Positions 3,999 through 5,843 of a stretch of 5,843 bases of DNA are shown one piece after another. The translations under genes and the position numbers were made by a program. Origin of the DNA: Verrucomicrobiales bacterium (GTDB taxonomy: Bacteria > Verrucomicrobiota > Verrucomicrobiia > Limisphaerales > UBA9464); assembly GCA_003445095.1 (NCBI GenBank), contig DLVS01000701.1, positions 1 to 5,843 on the forward strand, read 5' to 3'. How positions within the stretch are numbered: the stretch's first letter is position 1; each line of letters opens with the position of its first letter. The notes under the pieces were generated by a model. The model had not been told where the DNA came from. It ran no database searches and was given only the letters and a program-made list of their open reading frames with translations.

Positions 3999-5843
3999 TC
4001 ACCGAGCAACGGCCCGATAGAAACGTTGCGGGTGAGCGCTTCCTTCGGGATCCGTATATTCAATGATGCCATCGTCACTGGACTGCGAATCAATCACGGT
4101 CCATTCCTGCAAATCGGGCGAGGCTTCAATCTTATAGGTAAGTTCGGGCAAAGCTTCGAGTAACAAATGCACCGCGGCTTCGCCGCAAAACTGGAATGAT
4201 ATCAAAGGCTCCTCTCCCACGTGGGCCATCCGCGCCACCAGCGTGAGGTTTTGCGGATTCCATTCTGGGTCAAAGAGGACACCATCGGCGATTCGTCGGC
4301 CCACCAGACACCCAGTGCTGGCACCACGGCTTCCGAAGGTCATCACAGTAAATCGATCACCTACCGCGGGCACAAACCCACCTGCTAAAGTGAGGGATTG
4401 CTTTCCCAAAAACTGGGCCGACCCGCTGATTTTGAAGGGAACGAAGTCAACCTCGGGCGTGAGCCCACCCAGACCGAAGCGGGTGTGAGCGGAGGGCAAT
4501 TCTCGAAGGTTACCGGTGAGCACAAGTGAGCCGGGCGGTTGGCCGGGGAACAAATCAGCGCCAGTCACGAGGTCTGCTCTAACCGTTCCTGGCCCAACCA
4601 AGGTTCCTCCGATCAATTGGATCGGTCGGTTCGCAACCAAAGCACCTTGGTTCAAGCGAACATTCCCCGCCGTTTGCAGCAAGGTGCCCTCGATGCCGAG
4701 GGTGCCGGCGACCGCTAGAGTTCCCCGATTTTCGAAGCTTACCTCACCAATGGCGAGAGTGCCGCCGCCTTCAATGAGGCCGGCCGAGTCGTTGAGCATT
4801 GAGTTTCCCACCCACTCAACTCGGGCAGCGTCGAGCAGGCGAATGGTCCCTCCGTTCAGATGATTCGCATTGGAACTGCCAAGGGAGGTTGGGAGCCAGC
4901 ATTCGATTACTCCGAAGTTGTTAATGGCTCCTTGAACAAGGCGGGGACCACTGGTTCCAACAGCGCTAATGAGCTTGCCGGTACTCGCGTTGGTGAATCC
5001 GCCTGGGGCGACTAGCAGGCTAGCCCAGTTGGAGCCAACGGATTCCAGGCGAACGATGCCTCGGTTAACTTTATTGCTGGAGATCGTCAGAGCCGCGCCG
5101 CCGCCGTTGCCACCGCCTTGGACCCAGAGTTCAACGCCTGGGAGGTTGTCGGTGGTCAGTCGTGTCTCGCCCCACATTGGGACTGTGGTCGGATTAGGCG
5201 GCGCTTTCGTAATTCGCACTTCGCCCGTGTGATCAACCGCGACCAATCCTTCCATAACTCCGCCGTCCACTTCGTAAATGCCCTGCATGAGAAAATAGCC
5301 AGATTCAGCGGCGTTCTTAACCAGCCCCTGATTGACCAGATGACCGGTGATGGATCGAGGTCCACCGGAGCCGGTCTTTGCTTCAATGACTCCTTCGGCG
5401 GAATTGGTCAGCTTTCCGGAAGTGAACAGGAGGCTGACCCAAGTGGAGCTAACGGATTCCAGGCGAATGATCCCCCGGTTAACGGCATTGCTGGAGATCG
5501 TCAGCACCGCGCCGTTGGCATTGCCTCCACCTTGAACCCACAGCTCGACGCCCGGTAGGTTGTCCGTGGTGAGCTGAGTTCCTCCCCACAAAACGACCGA
5601 CGTCGGGGTCGGCGGCGTTTTGGTCACTCGCACTTCTCCGTTGTCGCCCACCCCGACGAACCCTTCCATCACCCCGCCGTCCAGTTCGTAGATGCCCAGG
5701 ACGGGGAAATAGTCGGCGGCGCTCTTAACCAGCCCTTGATTGACCAGATGACCGGTGATGGATCGAGGTCCACCGGAGCCGGTCTTTGCTTCAATGACTC
5801 CTTCGGCGGAATTGGTCAGCTTTCCGGAAGTGAACAGGAGGCT
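3999..5843 (-). CDS. Large repetitive secreted surface protein, beta-helix/autotransporter-passenger-like; N-terminus beyond the window
   Basis: The frame is open from the window edge to a TGA at 3999-4001, giving 614 visible residues, so this is only the C-terminal part. Numbered from the edge, residues 1-136 and 137-274 are two long repeats carrying blocks such as LTTDNLPGVELWVQGGGN, LTISSN.VNRGI and RLESV. Residues 275-414 are a more diverged continuation rich in Gly, Asn and short beta-strand patterns (GGTIRL, GGGTLAIGEVSFENRGTLAV). Residues 415-538 resemble the end of autotransporter-passenger-like proteins: GPGTVRADLVTGADLFPGQP, then LGGLTPEVDFV, then GDRFTVMTF, then NLTLVAR. Residues 539-614 are a short module with TYKIEASPDLQEWTVI ending FYRAVAR. 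No C-terminal outer-membrane barrel or PEP-CTERM anchor is present. The protein is probably a secreted adhesin or extracellular matrix protein folded as a long beta-helix; this is inferred from composition and repeat pattern. It converges on the GH16 gene and stands apart from it. Confidence 0.8.
   Translation of the reverse strand, partial: SLLFTSGKLTNSAEGVIEAKTGSGGPRSITGHLVNQGLVKSAADYFPVLGIYELDGGVMEGFVGVGDNGEVRVTKTPPTPTSVVLWGGTQLTTDNLPGVELWVQGGGNANGAVLTISSNAVNRGIIRLESVSSTWVSLLFTSGKLTNSAEGVIEAKTGSGGPRSITGHLVNQGLVKNAAESGYFLMQGIYEVDGGVMEGLVAVDHTGEVRITKAPPNPTTVPMWGETRLTTDNLPGVELWVQGGGNGGGAALTISSNKVNRGIVRLESVGSNWASLLVAPGGFTNASTGKLISAVGTSGPRLVQGAINNFGVIECWLPTSLGSSNANHLNGGTIRLLDAARVEWVGNSMLNDSAGLIEGGGTLAIGEVSFENRGTLAVAGTLGIEGTLLQTAGNVRLNQGALVANRPIQLIGGTLVGPGTVRADLVTGADLFPGQPPGSLVLTGNLRELPSAHTRFGLGGLTPEVDFVPFKISGSAQFLGKQSLTLAGGFVPAVGDRFTVMTFGSRGASTGCLVGRRIADGVLFDPEWNPQNLTLVARMAHVGEEPLISFQFCGEAAVHLLLEALPELTYKIEASPDLQEWTVIDSQSSDDGIIEYTDPEGSAHPQRFYRAVAR
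4002..4229 (-). other. C-terminal 'FYR' module of the repeat protein
   Basis: This encodes the last 76 residues. After LISFQF and VHLLLEALPEL comes TYKIEASPDLQEWTVI, then an acidic segment, then HPQRFYRAVAR. The 'Y.IE.S..L..W..I ... FYR' pattern is one I associate with the extreme C-termini of many secreted Verrucomicrobiota proteins and parallels the GH16 C-terminus in this window. It may be a secretion or surface-sorting module; its function is not known to me. Confidence 0.5.
5022..5435 (-). repeat. Protein repeat unit 2 (138 residues)
   Basis: This is the second copy of the long repeat, encoding residues 137-274 of the visible protein. It begins SLLFTSGKLTNSAEG and ends LESVGSNWA. It is two residues longer than unit 1, owing to an insertion where unit 1 reads AADYFPVLG and unit 2 reads AAESGYFLMQG. 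The next segment starts SLLVAPGGFTNAS and continues the pattern in degenerate form. Confidence 0.8.
5329..5435 (-). repeat. 107-base exact direct repeat, copy within unit 2
   Basis: These 107 bases are identical to 5737-5843, at an offset of 408 bases (136 codons). One mismatch (5328 against 5736) ends the exact block, and fair similarity continues a little beyond. The rest of the two units is much less alike, by eye roughly three-quarters identical at the DNA level. Confidence 0.9.
5436..5843 (-). repeat. Protein repeat unit 1 (136 residues, reaches the window edge)
   Basis: This copy encodes residues 1-136 of the visible protein, starting SLLFTSGKLTNSAEG at the edge and ending LESVSSTWV. 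The unit looks complete in length, but the array probably continues beyond the window, because nothing like a signal peptide or N-terminus is seen. Confidence 0.75.
5737..5843 (-). repeat. 107-base exact direct repeat, copy within unit 1 at the window edge
   Basis: This is the partner of 5329-5435 and is identical to it up to the last base of the window, so the exact identity may extend further outside. It encodes the SLLFTSGKLTNSAEG to VNQGL part of the repeat unit. Confidence 0.9.

Noticed and set aside
5022..5843. Direct repeats considered as a CRISPR array or tandem DNA element
   Set aside because: The period is over 400 bases, in frame, and keeps one open reading frame; these are protein repeats, not spacer-separated short repeats.

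Overview
The window looks like chromosomal DNA from a free-living polysaccharide-degrading bacterium, most likely of the Verrucomicrobiota (Pedosphaera/Limisphaerales-like) or a close PVC-group relative. This rests on three things seen here. One is a pseudopilin-like protein with an Ala-Phe prepilin cleavage site followed by a long globular domain. The second is a pair of secreted proteins that both end in a short module closing on a 'YYWLR' or 'FYR' motif. The third is the generally weak Shine-Dalgarno signals. The taxonomic call is inference; there is no rRNA or marker gene in the window.

Layout from left to right. Positions 1-309 hold no convincing gene, but bases 1-200 carry a run of short perfect hairpins and read like a structured, possibly dispersed, repeat element. 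On the minus strand, a ROK-family sugar kinase (579-1559, probably glucokinase) is followed after 23 bases by a small MoaD/ThiS-type sulfur-carrier protein (310-555) ending in Gly-Gly, probably as one transcription unit. A 243-base divergent intergenic region (1560-1802) holds one promoter candidate for each direction and two hairpins.

On the plus strand, a type IV pilin-like/pseudopilin protein (1803-2561) is followed by a secreted laminarinase-type GH16 glycoside hydrolase (2695-3726). After a gene-poor stretch with one doubtful small ORF (3800-3991), the right end (3999-5843, minus strand, open at the window edge) is the C-terminal part of a large repetitive surface protein. It is built from 136-138-residue repeats, a beta-helix-type closing region, and the same kind of short C-terminal module seen on the GH16 enzyme.

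Functionally, the GH16 enzyme would cut beta-1,3-glucans outside the cytoplasm and the ROK kinase could phosphorylate the glucose released. The pseudopilin and repeat protein would belong to the cell-surface and secretion layer. The genes are not arranged as one operon, so this link is thematic only. I found no mobile element, CRISPR array, tRNA or rRNA, and no convincing new multi-gene system. The points most worth following are the shared C-terminal module, the patchwork identity between the protein repeats, and the hairpin-rich left edge.
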